This document shows positions 53,185-63,774 of a stretch of DNA of 64,000 bases, in pieces. Below the pieces are notes generated by a model. That model was not told the DNA's origin and did no database searches. It saw only the letters and a program-made list of their open reading frames with translations. A program made the translations under genes and the position numbers. Position 1 is the first letter of the stretch. Every line of letters begins with the position of its first letter. The stretch is from Bathymodiolus brooksi (lineage: Eukaryota > Mollusca > Bivalvia > Mytilida > Modiolidae), in the NCBI GenBank assembly GCA_963680875.1, contig OY804575.1, forward strand, positions 31,400,494-31,464,493, written 5' to 3'.

Positions 53185-56100
53185 GTTTGATATATTACTA
53201 TTAGATCATTTATAAATCTCATATAAAAGGAAGCAAAAGTTGGCACAACAAATATTTAGAAACCTTTAAAAGTATGATAAATGTTAAATTTTACTCAGGG
53301 AAGTATCCCATGTCCACAAATTGTCCGTGGGATTTTTGCTTGAACAAAATTGTATTCGATTGTTGTAATTTCATGGACACTCCGAATAGGTTAAAGAGAA
53401 TTGCCACTCATGTTCTTTTTTAACATTATTGAATTCAGAACACAGGAGGCACATATTCTTTGCCATAACATAAAGGAAGATTTATCATGAGTGGTATATC
53501 AACAATTTAGTAAGGGCCCAGGTGGCTCAATGAGTTAGATAGTTGGATTACCTAACAACTGATACAAGCCTATCACCAATACGGCGTGGGTTCGCGCCCG
53601 GCTATGTAAATTACAAAAAAGGGTGCACTCGATTCTCAGCCGCAAGTGGTAAAGTTTACCAGTTGCTTGCCCATAGTAGGTGGTTCTCTCCGGCTGCTCC
53701 GGCTGTTTCCACCACTAAAACTGGTCGCCATGATATAGCTGAAATATTACTGAAAGTGGCGTTAAATACAATAAATCGAAATCAATCAATCAAAAGTTAG
53801 TATTATTGTATAACTTTGCCAAAGTGTCTTTACCTAATATTTATCCGTGTTGCATTAGCGAAGAAAAACACTACAAAGCATAGTCAAAGTGGTGTTTAAA
53901 ACTTTAAATACGAAAAGCGTAACTAATTAAACAACATTATTAAGAAAAAACTAGTAGAACGTGCTAAAGTGGGTCACCGGTCACTGTGAGTAGCATGTGT
54001 TGAAAAAACTGTTGATACTCATAAAATATTGATAAATGCAATAACATTTTATGTTTGTCTTCAAGAAATATGATAGACAAAACCATGTGTGAAGTTTTAT
54101 GACGAAATATCTCTGATTTCTATGTAAATTTACGAGTTGAAGTGGGGAAACACCCACAGGTAATTTTAACGATGTATTTTTATCTTGGACAAGAATAATG
54201 AGCGTCCTGATTGAATGATCGATTTAAAGCACATTGACTCCGCATGGTAAAAAGATGCATGTAAAAGAAATCTATGTTATATTTATTCAATTGTTTGATT
54301 CTGGAATATTGTTGATCGTTGATTTAAACAAGAAAAGAGGGAAAAGGAGGGGGTGAATTGTATGTGTGAATTCTACAGTTAAATAAATGTTATGTTTCGA
54401 CAGTTTAAAGAGAAAAATGAAAATTTGTTGCGACTAAAGCATAAATCAGCGTTAAAAATTAAACAAATATCAGTGGTTTTGTAAATGAGATTTATTTTAA
54501 ATAGAAACTCTGAATTTATTATTTATTAATTTATTATTAATGATACAATTTGATATCCCTTGGGAGGGGGGCGGGGGGGTGGGAGTTATGATGAAATAAA
54601 AAAACAGGACCGGACTTTAAGCAAAAATAATAATCCAGAATTATTTTTTCACTAAAAAAAATTCAGGACTCCTATGTCCATGAATTTTGTTTTTTAAAGG
54701 TAATAATATGAAATATTGACATCCACACTTGCCTTTTGGACAGCACATTTCTGTGTCCACACTTGTTACTATACAAATATAAAATTGAATTATATATATA
54801 TATATTTATCTTTAATTCCAATGTTATTCCAAAATGTGCCAGCTGGCATCTACCATTAATATGTTCTGGAAATGTACGGAAAATAAATAAATTTTCTAAT
54901 ATACGGTAACAACAGTAAATGTTCATGACTCGGCTGTTTTTACAGTAAACTTAAGATAAGGGTCATCATGGCTTCTGTTTATTCAGTAAACTCAAGATAA
55001 GGGTCATCCTGATTTTTAATTATTCAGTAAACTCAAGATAAGGGTTATCATGGCTTCTGTTTATTCAGTAAACTCAAGATAAGGGTCATCCTGGTTTCTA
55101 ATTATTCAGTAAACTCAAGATAACGGTCATCATGGCTTCTGTTTATTCAGAAAACTCAAGATAAGGGTCATCATGGCTTCTGTTTATTCAGTAAACTCAA
55201 GATAAGGGTCATCATGGCTTCTGCTTATTCAGTAAACTCAAGATAAGGGTCATCCTGGCTTCTGCTTAATCATTAAATACAAGATAAGGGTCATCATGGC
55301 TTCTGTTTATTCATTAAATACAAGATAAGGGTCATCATGGCTTCTGTTTATTCATTAAACACAAGAAAAGGTCATCCTGGCTTTTGTTTATTCATGAAAT
55401 ACAAGATAAGGGTCATCCTGGCTTTTGTTTATTCATTAAATACAAGGTAAGGGTCATCCTGGCCTTTGTTTATTCTTTAAATACAAGATAAGGGTCATCA
55501 TGGCCTCTCTTTATTCATTAAATACAAGATAAGGGTCTTCCTGGCTTCTGTTTCTTCATTAAATACAAGAAAAGGGTCATCGTGGCCTCTCTTTATTCAT
55601 TGTATACAAGACAAGGGTAATTCTGGCCTCTCTTTATTCATTAAATACAAGATAAGGGTCATCCTAGCCTCTCTTTATTCATTAAATACAAGATAAGGGT
55701 CATCATGGCTTCTGTTTATTCATTACATACAAGCTAATGGTCATCCTGGCTTTTGTTTATTCTTTAAATACAAGATAAGGGTCATCATGGCCTCTCTTTA
55801 TTCATTAAATACAAGATAAGGATCATCCTGGCTTCTGTTTATTCATTAATTACAAGATAAGGGTCATCATGGCTTCTGTTTATTCATTAAATACAAGATA
55901 AGGGTCATCATGGCTTCTGTTTATTCATTAAATACAAGATAATGGTCATCCTGGCCTTTCTTTATTCATTAAATACAAGATAAGTGTCATCCTGGCCTCT
56001 CTTTATTCATTAAATACAAGATAAGGGTCATCCTGGCTTCTGTTTATTCATTAATTACAAGATAAGGGTCATCATGGCTTCTGTTTATTCATTAAATACA

Positions 56101-59100
56101 AGATAATGGTCATCCTGGCCTCTCTTTATTCATTAAATACAAGAAAAGGGTCATCCTGGCCTCTCTTTATTCATTAAATACAAGATAAGGGTTATCCTGG
56201 CTTCTGTTTCTTCATTAAATACAAGAAAAGGGTCATCGTGGACTCTCTTTATTCATTAAATACAAGAAAAGGGTCATTCTGGCCTCTCTTTATTCATTAA
56301 ATACAAGATAAGGGTCATCATGACTTCTGTTTATTCATTAAATACAAGATAAGGGTGATCATGGCTTCTGTTTATTCATTAATTACAAGATAAGGGTCAT
56401 CATGGCTTCTGTTTATTCATTAAATGCACGATAAGGGTCATCCTGGCCTCTCTTTATTCATTAAATACAAGAAAAGGGTCACCCTGGCCTCTCTTTATTC
56501 ATTAAATACAAGATAAGGGTCATCGTGGCTTCTGTTTATTTATTAAATACAAGATAAGGGTCTTCCAGGCTTCTGTTTATTCATTAAATACAAGATAAGG
56601 GTCAGCATGGCTTCCGTTTATTCATTAAATACAAGGTAAGGATCATCCTGGCTTCTGTTTATTCAGTAAACTCAAGATAAGGGTCATCCTGGCTTCTGTT
56701 TATTTATCAAATACAAGATAAGGGTCATCATTACTTCTGTTTATTCATTAGATACAAGAAAAGGGTCATCATGGCTTCTGTTTATTTATTAGATACAAGA
56801 TAAGGGTCATCATGGCTTCTGTTTATTCATTAAATACTAGATTATGGTCATCATGGCTTCTGTTTATTCAGTAAACTCAAGATAAGGGTCATCATTGCTT
56901 CTGTTTATTCCGTAAACCCAAGATAAAGGTCATCCTGGCTTCTGTTTATTCATTAAATGCTAGACAGGGGTCATCTTGGCCTCTCTTTATTCATTAAATA
57001 CAAGATAAGGGTCATCGTGGCTTCTGTTTATTCATTAAATACAAGATAAGGGTCATCCTGGCTTCTGTTTATTCATTAAATACAAGATATGGGTCATCCT
57101 GGCTTATGTTTATTCATTAAACAGAAGATAAACGTCATCATGGCTTCTGTTTATTCATTAAAAACAAGATAAGGGTCATTCTGGCTTCTGTTTATTCATT
57201 AAATACAAGAAAATGGTCATCCTAGCTTCTGTTTATTCATTAAATACAAGATATGGGTCATCCTGGCTTTTGTTTATTCATTAAACAGAATATAAACGTC
57301 ATCATGGCTTCTTTTTATTCATTAAACACAAGATAATGGTCATTCTGGCTTCTGTTTATTCATTAAATACAAGAAAAGGGTCATCATGGCTTCTGTTTAT
57401 TCATTAAATACAAGAAAAGGGTCATCCTGGCTTCTGTTTATTCATTAAATACAAGATAAGGGTCATCATGGCTTCTGTTTATTCATTAAATACAAGATAA
57501 GGGTCATTCTGGCCATGACCTAATCAGATTGTAGTTGGATTTACATTTACTTATGTAGTTAGTGCCTAATACATGTACCACTAAAAATGTGAAGTCAATT
57601 TCCGTACAATATGAGGTATACTTGATACAACATAGTATGATGGAGTTTGGCAATATATTGTTGCGGGTGGTCGTTTTCGCAGGGAACTCTGGTTTTCTCC
57701 ATTAAGTAAATTAGCATCACATATTTATTGTTTGTAAAAACTAATGCACTTTAACACCAGAGTGTCACATATATTTATACTGTTACTACAGACCATGCAA
57801 GGTGTAGAATGCAATGGACCAGAAAAGTGTGCTGAAGTAGTGTGTAAATACTTCCCGGAAGGCAGAGAACATGTTGTTGTCTTTGACGTTGGTACAGGTA
57901 CTGGTCTAGCTGCTGAGGAGGTTTGTTACACATATAATATGAGACAGGCACAACCTGTTTAAGGGCGAAGTCTATATCTAACATTTGGCTGTCTTAAAAG
58001 AGAGGCATGAGAGGCGAATGGCATCCCTCCTAAACTTGAATAACTAGAAGAAATGTTTCCACTGTACACGTATGCCCCCGCCTAACAGGAAGTTGATGCC
58101 TAAAGGGGGGATAAAAAAATGCATGTATGTTGCAATGTCTGAAAATCGTTTTCTGAAGTTTTTACCATTTAGACTTTTTCGAGTTTCTCATAGCATGAAG
58201 TGTCAAAACATGATGGGGCGACCATTTGTTTTTGAGATGGGGGCTTGAAATATTTTGACCCAGAATTAGTTGACTCTTTTGTCGAAAATTAAAATTCTGA
58301 TATCAAAGTCATTTTCTCAGATTTACATATTTTTTGTCACAATGTGAGTGTGCAATATAAAGGGTAAGAACAGGTCTAGCAGATATCAAGTAGGTCCACT
58401 GAATGTATTTTTACATGACCTAGAATCGACCTATCAAATGGGGAATGAGGGTCAAACGAAAATGCAATCATTTTAAATGCAATCAAGGTTTTTCAAGCAA
58501 AGCTGCTTGCCATAAAAAGAAAAAACTTACTTGTCATCATGGAATTATAAAACTTGTTTTATAATTCCCTGCTGTCATGCTTGTCTTGTCAGAATCATTT
58601 CATGTTTTTGAATCGCGGATAGCATGTAGATGTAACAGATTCCCTAGCCGAAGACGAAGGCGAGCTGCTCTTTCTATTTGACACCAGCTCACACAAAGTA
58701 TTCAGAGAGGAGAATCATCCTTTCAGGAGAGATGCATGGACTTTCATGTAATTCATCCCTGGGTTGCATACGACTTGGCACATGTGTGTATTTCATGATC
58801 AGTGCACACTATATTATAAGTTTTCTTTTAGAATTTTCATTTGAGTTTATTTGAATTTTTCAAAAACAATAAAAGATTTCAGGATTTCTCATTGAAATAA
58901 ATTTTATTGCGATTTTAAATACTATTTTGTTCAATATTTTTACACTTCCGGTGTATTTGGCTATGAATACAATAGTCACGTGACTAAAATTCGTATAGTC
59001 TATAGTTAAAAGGGCTTCGCCCTTTATTATACTAGTAAAAATCTACATCATGTTCATTTTGTAGAATATATATATATTGTATCCTCTTTGTGTGTTTGTT

Positions 59101-62100
59101 TGTTTGTTTGTTTGATGGTGTTTAACGCCCCTTTCAACAATATTTTAGTTATATCGTGGCGGTCAGTTTTATTGGTGGTGGAAACCGGAAGACCCGAAGA
59201 AAACCACTGACCTATCGCAAGTCACTGACAAACTTTATCACATAATGTTGTACACCTTGCCCTGATCGGATTCGAACTCACAACATCAGTGGTGATAGAC
59301 ACTGATCGCATATGTAGTTGTAAATCCAACTACCATACGATCACGGTCACGACGGCCTCTGTGTCCTCTTTGAAGGTAGATAGATTGATATAAGTGTGTA
59401 GCCTGTTTTCAATTCCCAACTCTTTGTGTAAAATTGATAGCATGTGTGGTGACTTGGAAAAAACATTTTAATATCAAAGAAGTGAATTTTATTTGAAATA
59501 AGGTGATATCACACTGTATTAACGCATTATTATAAATCTAATGTCTAGACCCATCTTCAAGCTCTCGTTATCATATTTAAGTATTCACAATAGGTAATAT
59601 TAATATTATTAGCATTTTTTAACATCTTGGTATTACTTCCTCTCACTTTAACCCAACAATTATTTATAATTCTACCACCGGTGTATTATTTATTGTTATT
59701 GTTACTCTATGTATAATTTCAGATGCTGAAGAGAGGGTTTACAATATTTGATGGTTTGGACCCATCACAGGGAATGTTAAAAGAAGCAGAAAAAAAGAAA
59801 ATATTCCGACATTTATACTGCAGTTTCTTCACCTCTGAACCGATATATACATTATTCCCCAGTAAGTGAGTCAATATGGTAATGAAAAGGTGTATGAACA
59901 GCTCTAGTTGTCTTATTATTGATGAACAGTTCTAGTTGTCTTATTATTGATGAACAGTTCTAGTTGTCTTATTATTACTTACTAATGTTTAATTCCACTG
60001 TTAACAATAGTTCAGTTAGTATTCGACGCTAAGAGGCGACGAACATTGTTGTAATCATATTTCAATCGCATCGGTGGTGGTATGGCTAGTGTGTTCGCCT
60101 CGAGTGCGGTAGATCGTAGGTCCGAGCACCGATCGGTTCAAACAATTGGTATTTGTTGCTTCTCCACTAAACACGCATCGTTAAGGAGAACAAGCAAAGA
60201 CAGGTTGGCTCGGATTCAGGATAATGTGTCCGAGTGGGGCCACATGTCTACGCGCGGACTGACTGTTTCAGTAAGCTAGCACTATAAAAACCCTATTTGT
60301 TGATCTAGTACCAAGCGGACCTCATCTTCATCTCATTGAAAATTAACATGTTCTCGCCATGATAGAGCTGAAAATTACTGAGTTTGCGGTAAAAAACAGT
60401 CACTCACTCAATCACTCACTCTGTCCTGATATTATCGACATATGATGTATGTACAGATGTTCTGTCCTGATATTACGGACATATTATTTATGTACAGTTG
60501 CTCTGTCCTGATATTACGGACATATGATTTATGTACATTGTTCGGTGTTAATATTACCGATATATCATTCATGTACATTTGTTCTGTTCTGTCTTGATAT
60601 TACCGACATATGATATAGGTCCCTTTGTTCTATTATATGTCTTTACTTTCTTAGTTCCGTGCTGTGATGTCCGCTACGATGTATGCATAAAACGGTTCGT
60701 CTTTACCTCCAGTTGTTTGTAGGAGGGCTCATGTCTTATTTATATTATTTGTGTGTTCTACATATATTGGTGTCCAGCACGTCGTGAATATATAATTAAC
60801 ATGACAGGTATGATATTAGACAGGAACGACTTACCATTCGTGAATACCTAGGTTTACTCCAGTTTTTAGTGTGATCCATGTTGCTCATCTTTTTAGTTTT
60901 CTGTGCTGTGTTTTGTGTTTTGTTTTTCGTCGTCATGTGTCTTGTGTACCTAATGTTGCCAATTTCTCTGGATTGTCCATTGTTGGTTGTCTCTTTGGTT
61001 TACTGTAACGTTTATAAGGGTCATATGATTTATGTACATTTGTTCTGTCCTAATATCACGGACACGTAACGTTTATTTATAATTTGTCTGTCCTAATACC
61101 ACGGACACGTGACGCTTAATTATAAATACCCTGTCCTAATATCACAGACACATGATTCTATAATAATGAATATATAATTTCAGATAGCTATGATTTATTA
61201 ACAGTAGTTGGTTCCTATAATCACGGACACATACCATATGATGCAATCATAGAAATGATTAGACTTACAAAACCAGGTAGTTAAGAAGTATTTATTTCAT
61301 ATGATTTTCCCTCATTAGACTTGGACTTAAATCGAACAGTGATTGATGTTAACACTATTAAAAGGCGACAAATTCATATTTGCTTTTAATTCACAATTAC
61401 AGAGAAATAAATAAAGGATATTTGAGGGTTCACAATGACCACAACAACATATGATAGAATCATCAATCGGGAATTTATATTGATCTTAGAAGGTTTCGAT
61501 GACTACAGCATTCGGGTATAAAACAAAAGTTTGAACTATTGCCTGTAATAACATGAAACATGGTGTGAACGAAGATTTAACTATCTTAGGTATATTGTAG
61601 GTTAAAGAAATTCTAAACAACGATGATGAACAATTCTAAAAATATCAACAAAATGAAGAGCTATCGAAAAACAAACCATGACATTAACCTATGGAAATCA
61701 GGATCCTGTTCTGGGACAAGCATAAGAATATGTCTAATTTATAAGCATAGACATGGGTGTCCATAACATATTTTGACCATCCTGTTTGGTCCCAAAGATT
61801 TACATTATTTGGCTTTCCAATCTTTCGGTTTGAGTATACCTGATGAAGGTTATTCCAGAAACTCATCGTGCTCACTAAATTATATTTCCACGTTTTTATT
61901 ATGGTATTATGATCTACATCGAATTCTACTGAAACCACCCAAAAGCAAGTGTAAGAAATTGGGTTTTTTTTTCATATCGTTTGTATTTTATATCGAATTC
62001 CACTAAAACCATTCAAAATCAATTCTAGGAAATTGTTTTATAGATGCTTTGTATTTTGTATTTATGATTGTAATCATACCTCATTTTAGGTGGTATCATC

Positions 62101-62274
62101 TGTATAGTAAACAGACGTTCACCATTTCTACAATTACCTGAATATGTGGATAATTTCTTCCCGTTATGTGACCAACTAGAACAAGAAGGTAGATGGAAGA
62201 AGGAAGAAATAACAACATTTAGTGGATTTATAGGCGAGGCCGATGGAATATGCATTATTTATCGTGTTAAATAA
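53077..62274 (+). CDS. METTL27: METTL27-like SAM-dependent methyltransferase, five coding exons
   Basis: Exons: 53077-53184, 57792-57920, 59723-59861, 61184-61276 and 62090-62274. They join in phase (0, 0, 1, 1) to 217 codons plus TAA, near the ~245 residues of human METTL27. All four introns are GT-AG. Residues 27-36 ([10 protein letters not shown]) match the N-terminal 'YD-x-W-A-x-x-Y' signature. [13 protein letters not shown] (67-79) is SAM motif I with its Gly-rich loop. GLDPSQGML (90-98) is the acidic post-I turn with Asp92. [16 protein letters not shown] (128-143) is the motif II region, and [11 protein letters not shown] (155-165) is motif III. The later DQLEQEGRW also matches the family. 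The fold class is therefore certain. METTL27 has no firmly known substrate, and no membrane or signal segment is visible. The start is the only Met preceding the conserved signature. Confidence 0.82.
53507..53802 (+). mobile_element. tRNA-derived SINE in intron 1
   Basis: The body spans about 53513-53796. An A-box-like TGGCTCAATGAGTTAGAT lies at 53523-53540 and a canonical B box (GGGTTCGCGCCC) at 53588-53599, so the head is tRNA-like. A 3' module follows (TCGCCATGATATAGCTGAAA, then GGCGTTAAATACAA), and then an ATCA-rich tail. The 6-mer TTAGTA at 53507-53512 and 53797-53802 may be the target-site duplication. It lies in sense orientation to the host gene. Confidence 0.85.
53953..54792 (-). repeat. 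~0.9-kb dispersed repeat, copy B (inverted relative to copy A)
   Basis: Reverse complement of the repeat at 43101-44031, about 11 kb away, with clear divergence (substitutions and indels). It has one ~310-bp module instead of two, plus a private ~280-bp stretch (about 54260-54545). It lies in intron 1 of the methyltransferase gene. Confidence 0.8.
54943..57514 (+). repeat. 42-bp minisatellite, about 61 copies, in intron 1
   Basis: The unit reads AAGGGTCATCATGGCTTCTG followed by TTTATTCATTAAATACAAGAT. Sub-types are visible: CAGTAAACTCAAG units dominate the first ~320 bp, ATTAAATACAAG units dominate afterwards, and GGCCTCTCTTTATTC variants alternate in the middle. The unit is a multiple of three, but in-frame stops (TAA) occur in every unit, so it is not coding. 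It takes up more than half of intron 1. Confidence 0.95.
57515..57791. other. End of intron 1; possible SINE scrap
   Basis: 57660-57712 (GGGTGGTCGTTTTCGC, then CTCTGGTTTTCTCCATTAA) resembles the middle of the SINE module at about 53680-53720. The rest is unremarkable up to the acceptor at 57790-57791. Confidence 0.3.
57792..57920 (+). CDS. METTL27: METTL27-like exon 2 (residues 37-79, SAM motif I)
   Basis: 129 bp, phase 0 at both ends. It follows TACTACAG and ends GAG GAG before GTTTGT. It encodes the helix that precedes the nucleotide-binding strand and the VFDVGTGTG loop. Confidence 0.87.
57921..59081. other. Intron 2, first part; two small hairpins
   Basis: Perfect short hairpins lie at 58541-58568 (GGAATTATAAAA, loop CTTG) and 59009-59025 (AAAGGGC, loop TTC). 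No other feature or coding frame is supported. Confidence 0.45.
59082..59372 (-). mobile_element. Complete tRNA-derived SINE with 9-bp target-site duplication, intron 2
   Basis: The body is 59091-59363 in antisense orientation. Read on the minus strand it has a head with a B box (AGTTCGAATCC, near 59266-59280), then the shared module (AATAAAACTGACCGCCACGA, GGGGCGTTAAACACCA), and an AAAC-repeat tail (59093-59115). TCCTCTTTG flanks it on both sides (59082-59090 and 59364-59372), a clean target-site duplication. This marks it as a real L1-type retroposition event. Confidence 0.9.
59723..59861 (+). CDS. METTL27: METTL27-like exon 3 (residues 80-125)
   Basis: Follows TTTCAG and ends in CCC A before the near-consensus donor GTAAGT, phase 1. 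It holds the acidic GLDPSQGML turn that contacts the SAM ribose in this fold. Confidence 0.85.
59893..59977 (+). repeat. 28-bp tandem repeat, three copies, intron 3
   Basis: The unit is GATGAACAGTTCTAGTTGTC followed by TTATTATT. Its GAACAGTTCTA core resembles the satellite monomer, but the remainder does not. Confidence 0.85.
60066..60421 (+). mobile_element. tRNA-derived SINE in intron 3
   Basis: The tRNA-like head has an A-box-like TGGCTAGTGTGTTCG near 60083 and a B-box-like GGTCCGAGCACC near 60119. A variable body follows, then the shared 3' module in diverged form (TCGCCATGATAGAGCTGAAA, TTTGCGGTAAA) and a CACT-repeat tail. The head and body differ from the other two SINEs, so this is a second subfamily using the same 3' module. 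Confidence 0.75.
60421..60625 (+). repeat. 41-bp tandem repeat, about five copies, intron 3
   Basis: The unit begins CTGTCCTGATATTACGGACA and continues TATGATTTATGTACA. Copies start near 60421, 60462 and 60503, with two more diverged ones after. A related array lies at 61018-61165, and similar sequence is found in coding exon 4. Confidence 0.85.
60845..61012. repeat. Possible dispersed mollusc repeat, intron 3
   Basis: TTTTTAGTTTTCTGTGCTGT is followed by a T/G-rich stretch and TCTCTTTGGTTT. This resembles, from memory, an abundant dispersed repeat in mussel genomes. A short open frame here is composition-driven. Low certainty. Confidence 0.3.
61018..61165 (+). repeat. 43-bp tandem repeat, about three copies, intron 3
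   Basis: Units begin CTGTCCTAATATCACGGACA, at 61045, 61088 and 61131. They are related to the 60421-60625 array and end just before exon 4. Confidence 0.85.
61184..61276 (+). CDS. METTL27: METTL27-like exon 4 (residues 126-157)
   Basis: Follows AATTTCAG. Phase 1 at both ends: it completes Asn126, and Gly157 is split across the donor (CCA G before GTAGTT). It encodes the motif II strand and the KPG start of motif III. Confidence 0.85.
61277..62089. other. Intron 4, no feature seen
   Basis: AT-rich. Short open frames on both strands are not conserved-looking, and no repeat was recognised. Confidence 0.5.
62090..62274 (+). CDS. METTL27: METTL27-like exon 5 (residues 157-217, stop)
   Basis: Follows TCATTTTAG in phase 1 and ends with TAA at 62272-62274. 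It encodes GGIICIVNR, the DQLEQEGRW helix and a final ICIIYRV strand, consistent with a complete methyltransferase C-terminus. An ATTAAA near 62510 is one possible polyadenylation signal. Confidence 0.85.
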
Positions 62275-62365
62275 TGATTTAGGACCACGATTACTTAACA
62301 TTTTACAGGATATCTCAAATATATAATATGATTCTTGTAAACCGTGTTTATTTGTAAAAATCCTA

Positions 62366-62510
62366 AATCATTGCTCTTACTCGTCAATCAATCAATATTC
62401 TGAGTTATTGCTCTTACTCCTCAATTACTCAATATTCTGAGTTATTGCTCTTACTCGTCAATCAATCAATATTCTGAGTTATTGCTCTTACTAGTCAATC
62501 ACTTAGTATT
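62366..62510 (+). repeat. 37-bp tandem repeat, about 3.6 copies, downstream of the gene
   Basis: The unit is ATTGCTCTTACTCGTCAATC followed by AATCAATATTCTGAGTT. It probably lies in or just past the 3' UTR. Confidence 0.88.
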
Positions 62511-62603
62511 AAATCACTCAAAACGTATGTGTGTTATTTATGTCACTTGTGGCAGTGGTGCATTATATAGGCGATAAAATCATGCTCTGTTTTGACATAC
62601 GAG

Positions 62604-62757
62604 TATTTAACACCACATTCAACAATATATATATCTATTAAATCTTGGTGTTAATTTGATGGAAGAAACAGGAGTACCTGCTAAAATAACTGACCTGTTC
62701 CAAGTCATTGCCCAACTTAATAACGTATTGTTGTATCAAGTACATGTACACCTCGTC
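62604..62757 (-). mobile_element. Degenerate SINE 3'-module fragment
   Basis: TTTAACACCACATTCAACAA, then GATGGAAGAAACAGGAGTAC and ACTGACCTGTTCCAAGTCAT, parallel the antisense SINE at 59091-59363 with many substitutions. No head is detected. Confidence 0.45.
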
Positions 62758-62832
62758 ATATGCAGAACAAAACCCATTTCGGATCCAGTGTAGTTTTTTT
62801 CCTTGTAGAATGTTACATTTGTAGTTGTACAA

Positions 62833-63611
62833 TTGTTCTTTTGTATCAGGATCTTATATTTTAATTCTATTTTCTGGAAAGGAGCTTAATATTTTTCGGT
62901 TGTGTCTTAAAAACAGTCTTAAGCAAGGTTTGATGGTTAAACCTCCAGCTTGGTTGCGAAATGTAGTCCAAATTTGATGTTTCTGTTTTGCAGTTTGGGC
63001 TTGTTTGCCTCAACAAACAAACTATCAGCTGCAAAGTTTCTAAATTCTTCATCCACGAATCTTCATCATTGATGGCGTATCGTATCAAGGGTTTAAATGT
63101 ATGATTTACGAATCGACCTATGAACTATTCTATCGTAATCTAGTAATCTAATAACAAGTTTACAAACAAGACATCTTTTATTCTGAGATACGAGTATGGT
63201 CAGTAGTTTTGGTTGCCACGGAAATAAGAAGATATAACCAGAACTTTATTTATTAGTATATTTTATTATATAAATAAAAATATAAACATCACACTTATTT
63301 ATAGTTTGAAAAATATAATAGTTAGTTGTGTATTGGCTAAACATCGTGTCAAACTAGATATTATGGAGAAAAAAACACCAAAAAAATTGTTAAAAACTCA
63401 ATATTTACTTGTTTTCACGTGGCTCATTGAAAAGGTTTACAGAAGACAATATCAATATAAGAATTAAACTAAATCTGATGTTATCAACATATATCAGAAC
63501 ATAAATTGTGAAACTACACACAAACACAAATACATTCTTATTTTTTTTTTCTGATTGGTGTGTATGTCTGGTGATACTTTGACGAAGTTTAAATATAAAA
63601 ATTAAATGAAG
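62833..63611. other. Intergenic, no gene seen
   Basis: AT-rich. Short frames are present on the minus strand, but nothing about them is recognisable. Confidence 0.4.
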
Positions 63612-63643
63612 AACAAAATATACCACACTGTCTGAACAATTCC
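63612..63643 (+). repeat. Orphan fragment of the 47-bp satellite
   Basis: The 32 bases match one specific satellite variant (the unit with CTGTCTGAACAATTCC, preceded by AACAAAAAATACCACA) with one mismatch. The array ends more than 27 kb away. Neighbouring sequence on either side is not satellite. Confidence 0.85.
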
Positions 63644-63774
63644 TACATCAAATATCAAAGTGACTGATAAAGCATGGAAGCAAAATTGCTAGAAAAAGTA
63701 TCACCTTAATGTGATGTACTGTATTACTTGATAATGAGAAGGGAAGTCCTATTATAATGTTAAGTCTGGTTTTC

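Noticed and set aside
53588..53599. Functional tRNA gene
   Set aside because: The A and B boxes belong to a SINE head. No acceptor stem or cloverleaf could be paired.
57744..57962. Single-exon 72-codon gene covering methyltransferase exon 2
   Set aside because: Only 57792-57920 matches the family. The frame's ends are intron sequence on both sides of good splice sites.
59504..59520. Second satellite relic (GATATCACACTGT)
   Set aside because: Only 13 bases match exactly and the flanks align poorly. It could be chance.
60082..60279. 65-codon frame in intron 3
   Set aside because: It lies within the tRNA-derived SINE.
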